A stretch of DNA of 64,000 nt from Ornithinibacillus caprae (GTDB lineage: Bacteria; Bacillota; Bacilli; Bacillales; Amphibacillaceae), in NCBI RefSeq assembly GCF_009728145.1, contig NZ_WOCA01000016.1, positions 1 to 64,000 on the forward strand, in the 5' to 3' direction. Below the pieces are notes generated by a model that saw only the letters and a list, made by a program, of their open reading frames with translations, searched no databases and was not told where the DNA came from. How positions within the stretch are numbered: position 1 is the stretch's first letter; the number at the start of each line of letters is the position of its first letter. The translations under genes were made by a program, and so were the position numbers. Positions 55,018-64,000 of the stretch are shown in pieces.

Positions 55018-56004
55018 ATGAAGGATATTCTTAGATCAGATTATGCAATACATGTACGTGATCTTATCCATTACAAAGGTTTAGAAGGCTATAAAGATGA
55101 TCAATATCTTTATTTTATCATTCCTTCTAAAAACAAGGAAACAATATATATGGAACAGGCTGCACTAGCCTATTACTTATTTGAAAATGGTTATGATCAT
55201 ATTGCCCTTCCAATTCCTGCTGTAAATGGTGAATGGTTTCGAATGATAAATGATGATAGTTGTATGGTAGTTAAAGTTGAACAACTACGTAATCATTCAT
55301 CCATATCACACGGAATGCGATTAGCACAGTTTCATCAGCTAAGTTCTTCATATAACTTTGAACCACAGGAAATTTCTAGTTACGGTCAATGGAAAGATTT
55401 ATGGATAAATAAATTAACTGCATTTGAAAACAAACTATCAGAAGAAGCAGCATATCACTCCAACGCTTATTATCGATTAGTCATGGATATCTTTCCTTAT
55501 ATTATTGGTATTAGTGAAAATGCTATTCAATATATGCAAGAATGTGAGGTGGAAACTAGGTATCATATGCATGATCAAGGAACTATTTGCTTCCAACGAT
55601 ATAAGAATAATCTCCAGGATTCAATTATTTGGATAAATGATCTAGTATATGATCATCCAACCCGAGATATTGCAGAGTTCATTCGATATCAATTATTGTG
55701 GAACAATAATCTAAACGGACATCAAGAAATCATTTCCTTTATGAATGATTATCAGTCAATTCGTCCACTTTCTGTATTTAGTTGGCGGTTATTATATGCT
55801 CGACTCACATTTCCGATACATTTATATGACTGTATTGAACGAGGGTTTTTAAACCATCAATATGAGAAACGATATGATGAGTTAAATGATTTATTAACAA
55901 GACAAGAAAAATATGAAGAAGAATTAGCCATTATTTTTGATACATTACAAGTTGACTATAAATCATTGCACATTCCTGTGTTACACTGGTTAAAAAGAGG
56001 GTAA
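55018..56004 (+). CDS. yutH: YutH, spore coat protein kinase-like
   Basis: The 328-residue protein of the CotS/YutH family (kinase-like fold) has weak kinase motifs. The phosphate loop and catalytic residues are degenerate; a remnant is MHDQGTICFQRYKNNLQDSIIWIND. It is found in the spore coat of bacilli. It has a strong AAGGAGGAG ribosome site and its own leader. The following dehydrogenase starts 15 bases after its stop. Confidence 0.82.
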   Translation: MKDILRSDYAIHVRDLIHYKGLEGYKDDQYLYFIIPSKNKETIYMEQAALAYYLFENGYDHIALPIPAVNGEWFRMINDDSCMVVKVEQLRNHSSISHGMRLAQFHQLSSSYNFEPQEISSYGQWKDLWINKLTAFENKLSEEAAYHSNAYYRLVMDIFPYIIGISENAIQYMQECEVETRYHMHDQGTICFQRYKNNLQDSIIWINDLVYDHPTRDIAEFIRYQLLWNNNLNGHQEIISFMNDYQSIRPLSVFSWRLLYARLTFPIHLYDCIERGFLNHQYEKRYDELNDLLTRQEKYEEELAIIFDTLQVDYKSLHIPVLHWLKRG

Positions 56005-56019
56005 ATGAGGTGATAGGAG

Positions 56020-56985
56020 ATGAAGCCGAAAATCTATATAACCCGTAAACTTCCTGCCAATCTGGTAAACCAATTATCGTCACAATTTGATGTACGTATG
56101 TGGGAGAAAGAAGATGTACCTGTTCCAAAAGATGTTCTTGTTGAAGAGATTAAACACGTCGACGGAGTAATATCCTTATTAACGGAGCAAATAGATAAAG
56201 AAGTACTAGATCAAGCACATAAGCTCCAAATTATAGCTAATATGGCAGTTGGCTATGATAATATTGACGTAGATTATGCGAGGGAAATAGGGATTATTGT
56301 TACGAATACGCCAGATGTTCTTACGGAATCAACTGCTGATTTAACATTTGCGTTATTAATGGCTACTGCGAGAAGAATTGTTGAAGCTAATGATTATATC
56401 CGAAATGATCAATGGGATAATTGGGGGCCGTATCTTTTAGCAGGATCAGATATCTTCGGTAAAACGATAGGGTTAGTAGGAATGGGGAGAATTGGCCAGG
56501 CGGTCGCTAGAAGAGCTAAAGGCTTTGGAATGTCTATTTTGTATCATAATCGGAATCGAAATTTGGAAGCGGAAGAAGAACTTCAGGCAACATATACTAG
56601 TTTTGAAGCATTGTTGGCTAACGCAGATTATATTGTTTCATTATTACCTTTAACAACGGAAACAAGGCATAAGTTTAACAAACCAGCATTTGATACTATG
56701 AAACAATCAGCTATTTTTATTAATGCATCGAGAGGGCAGGTAGTCGATGAGGAAGCTCTATTCAATGCTTTACATAGTAAACAAATCAAAGCTGCAGGTT
56801 TAGATGTTTTTGAAGCAGAACCAATTCGGAGTGATCATCCATTAGTTAATTCGCCTAACGTTGTATGCTTGCCACATATTGGCTCCGCTACGATAGAAAC
56901 CAGAACGAAGATGATCCAATTATGTGTGGATAATATGAAAGATTATTTCTTTGGAGAAGGGCCAATAACACCAATTAATAAGTAA
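56020..56985 (+). CDS. D-2-hydroxyacid dehydrogenase (glyoxylate/glycerate type)
   Basis: The 321-residue NAD(P)-dependent enzyme has the Rossmann motif GLVGMGRIGQAVARRAKGFG, catalytic Arg in FINASRGQVVDEEAL, Glu in LDVFEAEP and His in VCLPHIGSATIETR. It is closest in pattern to glyoxylate/hydroxypyruvate reductases (GyaR, GhrB). The substrate is probably glyoxylate or glycerate. It is co-transcribed with yutH and ends in a bidirectional terminator. Confidence 0.88.
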   Translation: MKPKIYITRKLPANLVNQLSSQFDVRMWEKEDVPVPKDVLVEEIKHVDGVISLLTEQIDKEVLDQAHKLQIIANMAVGYDNIDVDYAREIGIIVTNTPDVLTESTADLTFALLMATARRIVEANDYIRNDQWDNWGPYLLAGSDIFGKTIGLVGMGRIGQAVARRAKGFGMSILYHNRNRNLEAEEELQATYTSFEALLANADYIVSLLPLTTETRHKFNKPAFDTMKQSAIFINASRGQVVDEEALFNALHSKQIKAAGLDVFEAEPIRSDHPLVNSPNVVCLPHIGSATIETRTKMIQLCVDNMKDYFFGEGPITPINK

Positions 56986-56991
56986 AACAAA

Positions 56992-57021
56992 AAGCAGACA
57001 TCCTTGCATGTCTGCTTCATT
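56992..57021. terminator. Bidirectional terminator between dehydrogenase and yutI
   Basis: AAGCAGACAT (56992-57001) and ATGTCTGCTT (57008-57017) pair perfectly around CCTTGC, with A and T tracts on both sides. Confidence 0.85.
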
Positions 57022-57034
57022 TTATGGTTAGATA

Positions 57035-57259
57035 TTAGAATACTTGCTCGATTTCTTTAACACCTGGTACTTCCGTTCTTAAAGCACGTTCAATACCAGC
57101 TTTTAATGTAATAGTAGAACTTGGGCAATTACCGCATGCACCCATGAGACGAAGAAGTACAATGCCATTTTCATCAACATCTACCAATTCCACATCTCCA
57201 CCGTCACGTAGTAAAAATGGGCGTAGCTTATTTAACACTTCTTGTACTTGCTCTTGCAT
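57035..57259 (-). CDS. yutI: NifU C-terminal domain protein YutI (Nfu-type Fe-S carrier)
   Basis: The 74-residue Nfu domain has the CxxC cluster site in [20 protein letters not shown] and the opening [17 protein letters not shown]. It carries a 4Fe-4S cluster from SufBCD to target enzymes. It has an AGGAGAAGATGG-type ribosome site. It is convergent with the dehydrogenase gene. Confidence 0.92.
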   Translation of the reverse strand: MQEQVQEVLNKLRPFLLRDGGDVELVDVDENGIVLLRLMGACGNCPSSTITLKAGIERALRTEVPGVKEIEQVF

Positions 57260-57476
57260 TATCCATCTTCTCCTTTCCTATCTTTTATTATAAAATGTAA
57301 TAATAAAAAAATCTATCTATTTTTCTTCATTATTAGGGAATGTGATATTACTCAACAATTCTTAAGGAGAAAAGAAATACTCCTTTAAAATAAATGTACA
57401 CTTTATTTTAACTTTATACAAAGATTTTGTAAAATAAAAGAGACTAATTATAGTTATTTAGCGAGGGGGTTTTTAA

Positions 57477-57809
57477 ATGGGGAAGGGTAAAGTTAGTATT
57501 ACAGTTTACGGTGCAGAACAAATATGTGCTAGTTGTGTTGGTGCCCCGGGTTCAAAAGATACGTACGAATGGCTACAGGCAGCTATAGGTAGAAAATATG
57601 TTGATGACTCCATTAGTTATGAATATATAGATATAAATGAGCCTCCAGAGGTCGAAAAGCATAAACAATTTGTAGAACAGATTTTCGAAGAGGATTTATT
57701 TTATCCCATTGTTTTTGTAAATGATGAAATCGTTGCTGAAGGAATACCTCGCTTAAAAGACATATATCAAGTACTAGATAAACATGATATAGTGTTAAGA
57801 GCAGAATAG
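57477..57809 (+). CDS. yuzD: YuzD family protein (DUF1462)
   Basis: The 110-residue thioredoxin-fold-like protein has ICASCVGAPGSKDTYEWLQAA near residue 17 and a cis-Pro-like FYPIVFVNDEIV. The family DUF1462 occurs next to nfu genes in bacilli. The CxxC pair hints at redox or Fe-S work; this is unproven. It is divergent from yutI over 217 AT-rich bases and 16 bases before dapF. Confidence 0.85.
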   Translation: MGKGKVSITVYGAEQICASCVGAPGSKDTYEWLQAAIGRKYVDDSISYEYIDINEPPEVEKHKQFVEQIFEEDLFYPIVFVNDEIVAEGIPRLKDIYQVLDKHDIVLRAE

Positions 57810-57825
57810 ATGTGGGGGTTTTTAT

Positions 57826-58680
57826 ATGGAGATACCGTTTATTAAGATGCATGGTCTAGGTAATAATTATATTTATCTAGATTTATTTCAATTTGATATA
57901 CAAGAGGAGCTACTTCCGAAATTGGCCCAACAGGTATCGAATGTAAATACAGGTATTGGTTCTGATGGGTTAATATTAATTCATCCTAGTAAAATTGCTG
58001 ATGTGGGTATGCGCATATTTAATAAGGATGGATCAGAGGGTATGAGTTGTGGGAATGGCTTGCGTTGTACAGCAAAATATGCCTATGAATATGGAATTGT
58101 TGACCATAAGAACTTCCGAATTGAAGCAAAAGCTGGTGTAGTAGAAGCAGAGGTCTCCGTAAATGAAACAAATAAAGTTGGAGATATCACTATTAATATG
58201 GGAGCTCCTATTTTAAATCGTACAGCTATCCCAATGGTCGGAGAAAATGATGAAATAGTTATTAATGAACCTTTTAAGGTTCAAGATGTAGAATTAAATG
58301 TAACTGCTGTATCCATGGGAAATCCACATGCTGTTTTCTTTGTTGAGCGTATTGAGGATGCTCCATTATATGAACAAGGTCCTGTGATCGAAAAAGATAA
58401 GAGATTTCCAGAAGGCGTAAATGTTGAGTTTGTTGAGGTTGTTTCACCAAATGAACTAAACTTTCGTGTATGGGAGCGTGGATCTGGTGTAACACAGGCT
58501 TGTGGTACAGGCGCTTGTGCAGCAGTTGTTGCAGCAACATTAAATGAGCATGTAAGAAAAAATGAAACAATTACCGTGCATTTACAAGGCGGTGACTTAA
58601 AGATAAGGTGGGATCAGGATGGTCAGGTTTGGATGACTGGTGGAGCTGAAATTGTAGCGACTGGAAGTTATCACTTTTAG
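57826..58680 (+). CDS. dapF: Diaminopimelate epimerase DapF
   Basis: The 284-residue racemase has two catalytic Cys motifs: Cys75 in EGMSCGNGLRC and the second in VTQACGTGACAAVV. The opening is FIKMHGLGNNYIYLDLF, a variant of the usual GNDF motif. It converts LL- to meso-diaminopimelate for lysine and peptidoglycan. B. subtilis yutL/dapF is at the same place. It is in one operon with yuzD. Confidence 0.95.
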   Translation: MEIPFIKMHGLGNNYIYLDLFQFDIQEELLPKLAQQVSNVNTGIGSDGLILIHPSKIADVGMRIFNKDGSEGMSCGNGLRCTAKYAYEYGIVDHKNFRIEAKAGVVEAEVSVNETNKVGDITINMGAPILNRTAIPMVGENDEIVINEPFKVQDVELNVTAVSMGNPHAVFFVERIEDAPLYEQGPVIEKDKRFPEGVNVEFVEVVSPNELNFRVWERGSGVTQACGTGACAAVVAATLNEHVRKNETITVHLQGGDLKIRWDQDGQVWMTGGAEIVATGSYHF

Positions 58681-58760
58681 TGAATAATCCAGATAGTTGA
58701 ATCGTCCAATTTCACTTAGTATACTAGAAATAAGGTATTTATAAAGGGAGGTAATGAGAT

Positions 58761-59117
58761 ATGTCAATCACAATTACCGATAATGCTCGTCATCAAATAA
58801 AGGACATGATGAAGGAAGAATCCGAAAATGTTCGCCTTCGATTTGGAATAAAAGGTGGCGGTTGTAGTGGATTATCTTATTCATTAGGGTTTGAATATGA
58901 TATCAATGAAGAATTGGATTTTGTTGATGAGATAAATGGAATTCCTATCGTTATTTTTAAACAGGATATTCCGATCATTGAAGGTACAACGATTGATTTC
59001 AAACAAAATATGATGGGTGGCGGATTTAGTATTGATAATCCGAATGCCATTGTATCTTGTGGATGTGGATCTTCTTTCAAAGCGAAGGATTATGAAGGTA
59101 CACCAGAGAAATGCTAA
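58761..59117 (+). CDS. yutM: HesB/IscA family Fe-S protein YutM
   Basis: The 118-residue A-type Fe-S carrier has the three conserved Cys (GGGCSGLSY and SCGCGSSF). The family delivers or repairs clusters. It is followed by a perfect bidirectional terminator. With yutI and suf it makes up most of the cell's Fe-S supply seen in this window. The ribosome site is AAAGGGAGGTAATGAG. Confidence 0.93.
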   Translation: MSITITDNARHQIKDMMKEESENVRLRFGIKGGGCSGLSYSLGFEYDINEELDFVDEINGIPIVIFKQDIPIIEGTTIDFKQNMMGGGFSIDNPNAIVSCGCGSSFKAKDYEGTPEKC

Positions 59118-59156
59118 AAAAAGCTAGAACACGTGAATGTGTTCTAGCTTTTTTTG
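59117..59156. terminator. Bidirectional terminator between yutM and yumC
   Basis: AAAAAAGCTAGAACAC (59117-59132) pairs perfectly with 59139-59154 around GTGAAT. Confidence 0.92.
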
Positions 59157-59177
59157 CTAGGTAAGAAAGCATAAAAC

Positions 59178-60161
59178 TTAAAACTTACTAGTTGAATGCT
59201 TTGGTTGTACGCGTGCTTTAGGGTCAATGTATGCCTTCGCATTATTAATTGCGGTTGGACCTTCACCAAAGCCAGTTGCAATTAGTTTGACTTTACCAGG
59301 ATATGTACATATATCTCCGGCTGCATAGATACCAGGTATATTTGTTTCCATTTTGGAGTTAACAACTATACTATTTTTTTCAATTTCCAAGCCCCAGTCT
59401 TTTATTGGACCTAAGGTAGAAACGAAACCATAATTACAAATTAGAGAGTCAATCTCAAGCTCCAATTTTTGTTCGCCTTTCACTTCTTCTAATAGGATCT
59501 TTTCTATTTTATCCTGTGCAACGATGTCAGATGGGGCATATGGTGTTAATACTTCAACGGTTGAATTCATTAACTGCTCCACACTATGTTCGTGGGCGCG
59601 GAATTTATCACGTCGGTGTACTAATGTTACTTTTTCAGCAATCGGCTCTAGCATTAATGCCCAGTCAACAGCAGAGTCCCCACCACCTAATAGTACTACT
59701 TTTTGATCTTTAAATTGATTCATATCTTTTACATAATAGTGTAAGTTAATTCCTTCATAGTCTTCTGAAGCACCAACATTTAATCGGCGCGGTTGAAAAG
59801 CACCGTTTCCAGCCGTTATAATAATGGTTCTTGTGTAATGTACCTCTTCATTAGAAGTAAGCTTAAAGGTTTGGTCCTCTAAACGTTCTACTTTTTCAAT
59901 AGATTGACCCAGTACAATCGTTGGATCAAATAAATTAGCTTGTTCCTCCAAATTATCTACAAGCTCCTGAGCACGAACCTTTGGAAAACCAGCAATATCA
60001 TATATATATTTCTCTGGATATAAAGCAGATAACTGCCCACCAGTATGTGGTAAACTTTCAATGATTTTCACACTTGCTTGACGCATCCCACCATAAAAAG
60101 CGGTAAATAAGCCAGCTGGACCTGCGCCAATAATTGTAACATCATATATTTTTTCGGACAT
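59178..60161 (-). CDS. yumC: Ferredoxin/flavodoxin-NADP+ reductase YumC
   Basis: The 327-residue thioredoxin-reductase-like FNR has an FAD site [15 protein letters not shown] (near residue 11), an NADPH site [11 protein letters not shown] and the C-terminal [25 protein letters not shown]. The redox CxxC of thioredoxin reductase is absent, as expected for YumC. It supplies low-potential electrons. ATG 60161 follows GGGGGT; upstream in-frame codons have no ribosome site. Confidence 0.93.
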   Translation of the reverse strand: MSEKIYDVTIIGAGPAGLFTAFYGGMRQASVKIIESLPHTGGQLSALYPEKYIYDIAGFPKVRAQELVDNLEEQANLFDPTIVLGQSIEKVERLEDQTFKLTSNEEVHYTRTIIITAGNGAFQPRRLNVGASEDYEGINLHYYVKDMNQFKDQKVVLLGGGDSAVDWALMLEPIAEKVTLVHRRDKFRAHEHSVEQLMNSTVEVLTPYAPSDIVAQDKIEKILLEEVKGEQKLELEIDSLICNYGFVSTLGPIKDWGLEIEKNSIVVNSKMETNIPGIYAAGDICTYPGKVKLIATGFGEGPTAINNAKAYIDPKARVQPKHSTSKF

Positions 60162-60374
60162 TAAAATACCCCCATTTTGTGAACTACTAGGCAATTAACA
60201 TAGTATCATAAATAGAATTATATTGTATAATTAAAAACATAGTTATTTAATCTGAATAGTAAAAAAACACTATTATGGGTTGAAAATTACAGATAAAAGA
60301 GCTAATATTATCAGTGGACAATATATTACGATTTTGTGACAAGTACTTAATAATATAATTATTTATCGTTTTAT

Positions 60375-60392
60375 ACGTGAAAAATGTCACAT
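60375..60392. promoter_or_regulatory. Rex- or Fnr-like box before the NADH dehydrogenase
   Basis: ACGTGAAAAATGTCACAT matches the Rex consensus TTGTGAA-N4-TTCACAA at 10 of 14 fixed positions, and also TGTGA-N6-TCACA of Fnr at 9 of 10. It lies 62 bases before the start and downstream of a possible TATAAT (60354-60359). Rex controls ndh in B. subtilis, so Rex is the better guess. Confidence 0.4.
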
Positions 60393-60453
60393 ATACAAAA
60401 TCTGTAATATGCAATAATAGATTTATAAATACTATAAATGGAAGTGATCGAGA

Positions 60454-61674
60454 GTGAAGAATCCGAACGTAGTAATTCTAGGTGCAGGTTATGGGGGCTT
60501 AATGACTACAGTAAAACTTCAGAAGTCATTAGGGGTAAATGAAGCAAATATTACTTTAGTTAACAAAAATGACTACCATTATCAATCCACTTGGTTACAT
60601 GAAACTGCAGCAGGAACAATACATCATGATCAAACACGTATTCCAATTAAAGATGTTGTGAACATGAGTAAGGTAAACTTTGTGCAAGACACAGTAGTTG
60701 AAATTAAACCAGAAGAGAAAAAGGTAAAACTTGAAAATAGTGAGCTAGACTATGATATCTTAGTTATTGGTCTTGGTTTTGAACCAGCTACATTTGGCAT
60801 TCCTGGATTAGAAGAAAATGCCTTTATGATTAATGATATCAATAGTTCTCGCCTAATTAGAGAGCATTTAGAACATAACTTTGCAATGTACCACAATGAA
60901 GAAGAGAAAAATCCAGCACGCTTAAACATCGTTGTTGGTGGTGGTGGATTCACTGGTATTGAATTTGTTGGTGAATTAGCAAATCGTATCCCAGAATTAT
61001 GTGAGGAATATGATATTGATAAAGCACAAGTACGTATTATCAATGTTGAGGGAGCGCCGACTGTATTACCAGGATTTGATCCAGAATTAGTGGAATATGC
61101 TATGAATTCTTTAGAGTCACGTGGTGTTGAATTCATTACTGGTGCATTGTTAAAAGAAGCGAAGCCAGATAGTATTGTCTATGAAAAAGACGGAAAGCAA
61201 GTAGAAATTCCTACCATGACAACAGTATGGGCAGCTGGTGTACGAGCTAACTCAATTGTTGAAAAATCTGGTTTTAAACATAATCGTGGAAAAATTGAAG
61301 TACGTAAGGATATGCGTGCTCCAGAGTATGATGATGTATTTGTAGTAGGAGATTGTGCATTAATTTGGAATCCTGAAGGAGATCGTCCATATCCTCCAAC
61401 TGCGCAAATTGCTATTCAACAATCAGATACCGTTGCACATAATGTAAAAGCATTAGTTCAAGGTCATTCAGAATTAGAGCACTTTGAGTTTAATTCACTT
61501 GGTACATTAGCTTCACTTGGCCATAATGACGCTGTAGGTATTATTATGAATAACCGTAAAATATTTGGCTGGAAAGCTACCTTTATGAAGAAAATGAGTG
61601 ATAATCGTTACCTACTTAAGTTAGGTGGAATTGGATTAATGCTGAAAAAAGGTAAATTTAATTTCTTTTATTAA
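60454..61674 (+). CDS. Type II NADH dehydrogenase (YumB/Ndh-like)
   Basis: The 406-residue NDH-2 has an FAD site GAGYGGLMTTVKL (residue 10), an NADH site VVGGGGFTGIEFVGELA, FAD-binding GDCALIW and PTAQIAIQQ, and a C-terminal membrane-binding helix region (KMSDNRYLLKLGG). It passes electrons from NADH to menaquinone without pumping. The length and neighbour yumC fit B. subtilis YumB; it could also be the main Ndh. GTG start with GAAGTGATCGAGA upstream. Confidence 0.92.
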   Translation: MKNPNVVILGAGYGGLMTTVKLQKSLGVNEANITLVNKNDYHYQSTWLHETAAGTIHHDQTRIPIKDVVNMSKVNFVQDTVVEIKPEEKKVKLENSELDYDILVIGLGFEPATFGIPGLEENAFMINDINSSRLIREHLEHNFAMYHNEEEKNPARLNIVVGGGGFTGIEFVGELANRIPELCEEYDIDKAQVRIINVEGAPTVLPGFDPELVEYAMNSLESRGVEFITGALLKEAKPDSIVYEKDGKQVEIPTMTTVWAAGVRANSIVEKSGFKHNRGKIEVRKDMRAPEYDDVFVVGDCALIWNPEGDRPYPPTAQIAIQQSDTVAHNVKALVQGHSELEHFEFNSLGTLASLGHNDAVGIIMNNRKIFGWKATFMKKMSDNRYLLKLGGIGLMLKKGKFNFFY

Positions 61675-61714
61675 TTGACAAATTTTTGAACAGAATATTA
61701 GTTTTTTAGAGTAC

Positions 61715-61750
61715 AAAAAGCAAAGGCAGCTAATTGTCTTTGCTTTTTTT
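61715..61750 (+). terminator. Terminator of the NDH-2 gene
   Basis: AAAAAGCAAAGGCA (61715-61728) pairs with TGTCTTTGCTTTTT (61735-61748) with one G-U pair and a T run. Confidence 0.88.
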
Positions 61751-61811
61751 ATCATTTATTTATAGAATGTAACTTGTATGATTAACTTCGATTGATAAAG
61801 GGGAATATGCG

Positions 61812-62123
61812 TTGATACAGCTTATCGTTTCTATTTTATTATTTTTTGTTATCTTTTTTGGGATAGCCTTTATCTTAAATATGTTATTAAGAAGAACTTG
61901 GTTAATGGCTTTTATATATCCAATTATTATCATTATTATTGTGGATAATATTGCAACTACGGATTACTTCACGCAACCAGGTGAAGCATTTCGGGCAGCT
62001 TTTACGAAAATAGCTAGTTTGACACCAGTTGATTATACGATCTTACTTGCAGGATTTGCAGGTACAATCGTTTCTGGTTTTGTCATTAAATACTTACGTA
62101 AAAATGGTTACCAAATGTTTTAA
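61812..62123 (+). CDS. yuiB: YuiB family membrane protein
   Basis: The 103-residue protein has three membrane spans (VSILLFFVIFFGIAFILNML; LMAFIYPIIIIIIVDNIA; YTILLAGFAGTIVSGFVI). The match to YuiB is by size, topology and place between ndh and yuiC. The function is unknown. Start TTG 61812 follows AAAGGGG by 8 bases. Confidence 0.75.
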   Translation: MIQLIVSILLFFVIFFGIAFILNMLLRRTWLMAFIYPIIIIIIVDNIATTDYFTQPGEAFRAAFTKIASLTPVDYTILLAGFAGTIVSGFVIKYLRKNGYQMF

Positions 62124-62221
62124 GGATCATTGCTATTTGAATCTGGAATTTAAAGTTATGAATTTAACATGAATAAAATCTTACTAGATTGGAAATGATG
62201 ACATCCAGAGAGGTGTTATTA

Positions 62222-62923
62222 TTGAAAATCAGTAAAATAGTAAAAAGAGCAGGGATGACAATCTTGTTTTTGGCTGCATTTTTAACTACATTATCAAGTA
62301 TTTCCAATGTAAGCTTTGCAGATGTTCATGTCATGCTTGAAGCAGATACAGTTAGTAACTCTAGATCTACTTTAGAAATAAAAAAAGCTGCCAATAGAAA
62401 AGTAGCCTTAGAGGAAAAATCCTTAAATTATCTTCAAGAGAAAAAAACATATATATCCAGTGAGGAAATTGAAGGACCAAAAACACTGGAAGAAGCGGTA
62501 AACTACGAACAATACCCTAGTGCAACTGTGGTTGCAACAGGATATACGGCAGGAATAGAATCTACTGGAAAAACACCTGATCATCCGCAATATGGAATTA
62601 CGTATTCAGGTGTAAAGGTTAAACGTGATCTTTATTCTACCATTGCTGCTGATCTTTCCATCTATCCAATAGGTACAATCCTATTTATACCTGGATATGG
62701 TTATGGAGTTGTCGCGGATAAAGGTGGAGCAATTAATGGTAATAAAATTGACCTTTACTATGATACTGTCGAGGATGTATATTCTGAATGGGGTAAAAAA
62801 GAAGTAGATGTTTATATTATTGAAATGGGTGACGGAAACCTATCAGAAGAGACGCTAGTCGAATTAAATGAAAATGAAGCATTACAGGTATTTAGAGAAC
62901 AATTCAATAAGAGCAAAAATTAA
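62222..62923 (+). CDS. yuiC: 3D-domain exported protein YuiC
   Basis: The 233-residue protein has a signal peptide (about residues 1-32, ending SFA) and a C-terminal 3D domain with the three Asp that name it ([27 protein letters not shown]). The domain is a lytic-transglycosylase-type fold (Sps/MltA-like) that cuts peptidoglycan glycan strands. In bacilli these are stationary-phase or germination-related factors. TTG 62222 has GAGAGGTG upstream; an earlier ATG at 62189 lacks one. Confidence 0.88.
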   Translation: MKISKIVKRAGMTILFLAAFLTTLSSISNVSFADVHVMLEADTVSNSRSTLEIKKAANRKVALEEKSLNYLQEKKTYISSEEIEGPKTLEEAVNYEQYPSATVVATGYTAGIESTGKTPDHPQYGITYSGVKVKRDLYSTIAADLSIYPIGTILFIPGYGYGVVADKGGAINGNKIDLYYDTVEDVYSEWGKKEVDVYIIEMGDGNLSEETLVELNENEALQVFREQFNKSKN

Positions 62924-62953
62924 GGACTTCCCAGAGGGGAGTCCTTAATTTTT
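62915..62953. terminator. Bidirectional terminator between yuiC and yuiD
   Basis: AAAAATTAAGGACTTCCC (62915-62932) pairs with 62937-62953 around AGAG. It overlaps the stop codons of both convergent genes. Confidence 0.88.
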
Positions 62954-63425
62954 AGAAAAGCGGATGGACTAAAAAGGCGATTAATACTCCGAATAGGCCA
63001 CCAAAAAAAACCTCAATTGGTTGATGTCCTAATAATTCTTTTAGTTCCTTACGCTTTTCATATTCTTCTTTTCTGTTCCAGTCCTTAGCTTCTTCTACAA
63101 AATAATGAAAGTCTTTAATAAGCTTATTAAGGACCACCGCTTGCTCTCCCGCTTGTCTACGAACTCCGGTTGCATCAAACATAATAATTACACTAAAAAT
63201 ACATGCGATAGCAAACATAGACGAAGTGACTCCTTCTACAATTCCAATACTAGTTGATAGAGCAGTAACAGCAGCAGAATGACTACTAGGCATACCACCG
63301 GTACTAAATGCTAGGCTTGGTTTAAATTCCTTTGTTGCTAAGAGGGTAATAGGAATTTTAATTACTTGAGCTAATATAATTGCTGTAAACGCTGCCCATA
63401 AAGGGAAATTTAAAAAAATATCCAT
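62952..63425 (-). CDS. yuiD: Divergent PAP2 family protein YuiD
   Basis: The 157-residue membrane protein has the divergent PAP2/DUF212 pattern GGMPSSHSAAVTALSTSIG and MFDATGVRRQAGEQA. It probably acts as a lipid phosphatase of the acid phosphatase/vanadium haloperoxidase fold, unproven. Convergent with yuiC. The ribosome site is GAGAGGAAG. Confidence 0.88.
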   Translation of the reverse strand: MDIFLNFPLWAAFTAIILAQVIKIPITLLATKEFKPSLAFSTGGMPSSHSAAVTALSTSIGIVEGVTSSMFAIACIFSVIIMFDATGVRRQAGEQAVVLNKLIKDFHYFVEEAKDWNRKEEYEKRKELKELLGHQPIEVFFGGLFGVLIAFLVHPLF

Positions 63426-63555
63426 GATGTGATTAGCTTCCTCTCTTTCTATGACAGTATTGGCCCTGAGTAAGATTAATTCATGATAAATAATAATGTA
63501 ATTTTATCATAACCAATGCACAAAATCATATTAGGAAACTAGATAATCAGTTAAA

Positions 63556-63875
63556 AAGAGACTGTGACAAAACTTACTCCCCCATTATAAAGACGAATGA
63601 TCAAGGAAAAGGGACGTTATTATCTAGAAAACACTCTGGGGGAAGGCCAATTATTAATAACGTAATTTCCGCTGCGGAAAGTCGCTTTCACAGTGTCTAC
63701 TTTGCCGCGGGCACGGCTTCAACCAGAGGGAACATCTTGAATATGCTTCTTTGCTCTTGCGCCGTAGAACTATGCTTTGAAGCAATGCTAGAAGACGCAG
63801 GCGCATCAGTGTGGGGGCTTCAGACACGTGCTGGTGCTGTTCCCGCAGGAGTCAACTGCCCATAACGGAAATCAC
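63556..63875. repeat. Bacillaceae-type intergenic repeat
   Basis: It starts GAGACTGTGACAAAAC (like the GGCTGGGACAAA start of copy A) and contains CCGCTGCGGAAAGTCGCTTT, GCGGGCACGGCTTCAACC and CCCGCAGGAGTCAACTGCC. From memory, this block order is that of a common intergenic repeat of Bacillus and relatives. It is GC-richer than its surroundings. No gene is visible in 63426-64000. Confidence 0.6.
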
Positions 63876-63949
63876 TAGACTAAAAAAGAGCGTACTATGT
63901 TATCAAAAAGTAAAGATATAATCTGAATTGGAGAGCTCAATACCAACGG

Positions 63950-64000
63950 AGCGGGGAAAATACTCATTGTCGTTATGAGAGCCCAAAAGCTGATCGGAAA
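63950..64000. repeat. 52-bp repeat family, copy cut by window end
   Basis: ACTCATTGTCGTTATGAGAG followed by CCCAAAAGCTGATCGGAAA matches the repeat half ACTCAT...TTATGAGTGCCCAAAAGCT seen at 7894-7952 and 27975-28286. It probably continues beyond the window. Confidence 0.6.

Overview
The window is AT-rich, low-GC Gram-positive DNA. Gene content and order match the Bacillaceae, and the nearest type I can suggest is an Oceanobacillus-like, salt-adapted spore former (inference). The reasons are long runs in the same order as the Bacillus subtilis lia, yus/met/suf, yun and yut/yum/yui regions, strong AAGGAGG ribosome sites, many TTG/GTG starts, SAM, lysine and guanidine riboswitches, and sporulation genes (yunB, a YhcN/YlaJ lipoprotein, yutH). 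No rRNA, tRNA, prophage, CRISPR array or recognisable defence island was found.

Layout. 0-0.5 kb: 3' end of an IS1182-like transposase with hairpin terminators. 0.6-4.1 kb: a LiaI-PspA/LiaH-LiaF-LiaS-LiaR cell-envelope stress module. 4.1-10.3 kb: single genes (FUSC/aromatic acid exporter, a CwlO-like endopeptidase with a WalR-like box, a nitroreductase, a BCCT osmolyte transporter with a SigB-like promoter, YitT). 10.5-16.6 kb: MFS exporter, then MoxR-DUF58 and two paralogous membrane proteins of YebA type without a transglutaminase domain. 16.7-17.6 kb: guanidine-I riboswitch and an SMR pair. 17.6-21.4 kb (minus strand): adcA/znuA-znuC-znuB-zur followed without a gap by two crcB fluoride-channel genes, behind a promoter covered by two Zur-like boxes.

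21.7-27.4 kb: fadN-fadA-fadE with a FadR-like operator. 27.5-30.1 kb: a coiled-coil exported protein, six exact-period 52-bp tandem repeats, yusI, gcvH, yusF, yusE. 30.1-33.1 kb: SAM riboswitch and metNIQ. 33.2-33.5 kb: a small gene with its own promoter and terminator but no ATG next to its ribosome site. 33.7-38.9 kb: sufCDSUB. 39.1-43.9 kb: yunE-D-C, an HD-GYP gene, yunB. 43.9-45.8 kb: lysine riboswitch and an NhaC-family transporter broken by a one-base frameshift. 46-47.8 kb: NSS transporter with its MetS-like 34-residue partner. 48-63.4 kb: lytH, yutC-like, yutD, an amidase, yutE, a SufR-like regulator, yutF, yutG, yutH, a 2-hydroxyacid dehydrogenase, yutI, yuzD, dapF, yutM, yumC, an NDH-2, yuiB, yuiC, yuiD. 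The last 0.6 kb holds dispersed repeats.

Themes are Fe-S cluster supply (sufCDSUB, NfuA-like yutI, HesB-like yutM, SufR-like regulator), envelope maintenance, fatty-acid degradation and ion homeostasis. I did not find a clearly new multi-gene system. The most interesting signals are non-coding: three or four families of dispersed or tandem repeats, a hairpin that would hide the yunC ribosome site, the broken lysine transporter, the small gene with a non-ATG start, and fluoride channels inside a zinc-uptake operon.
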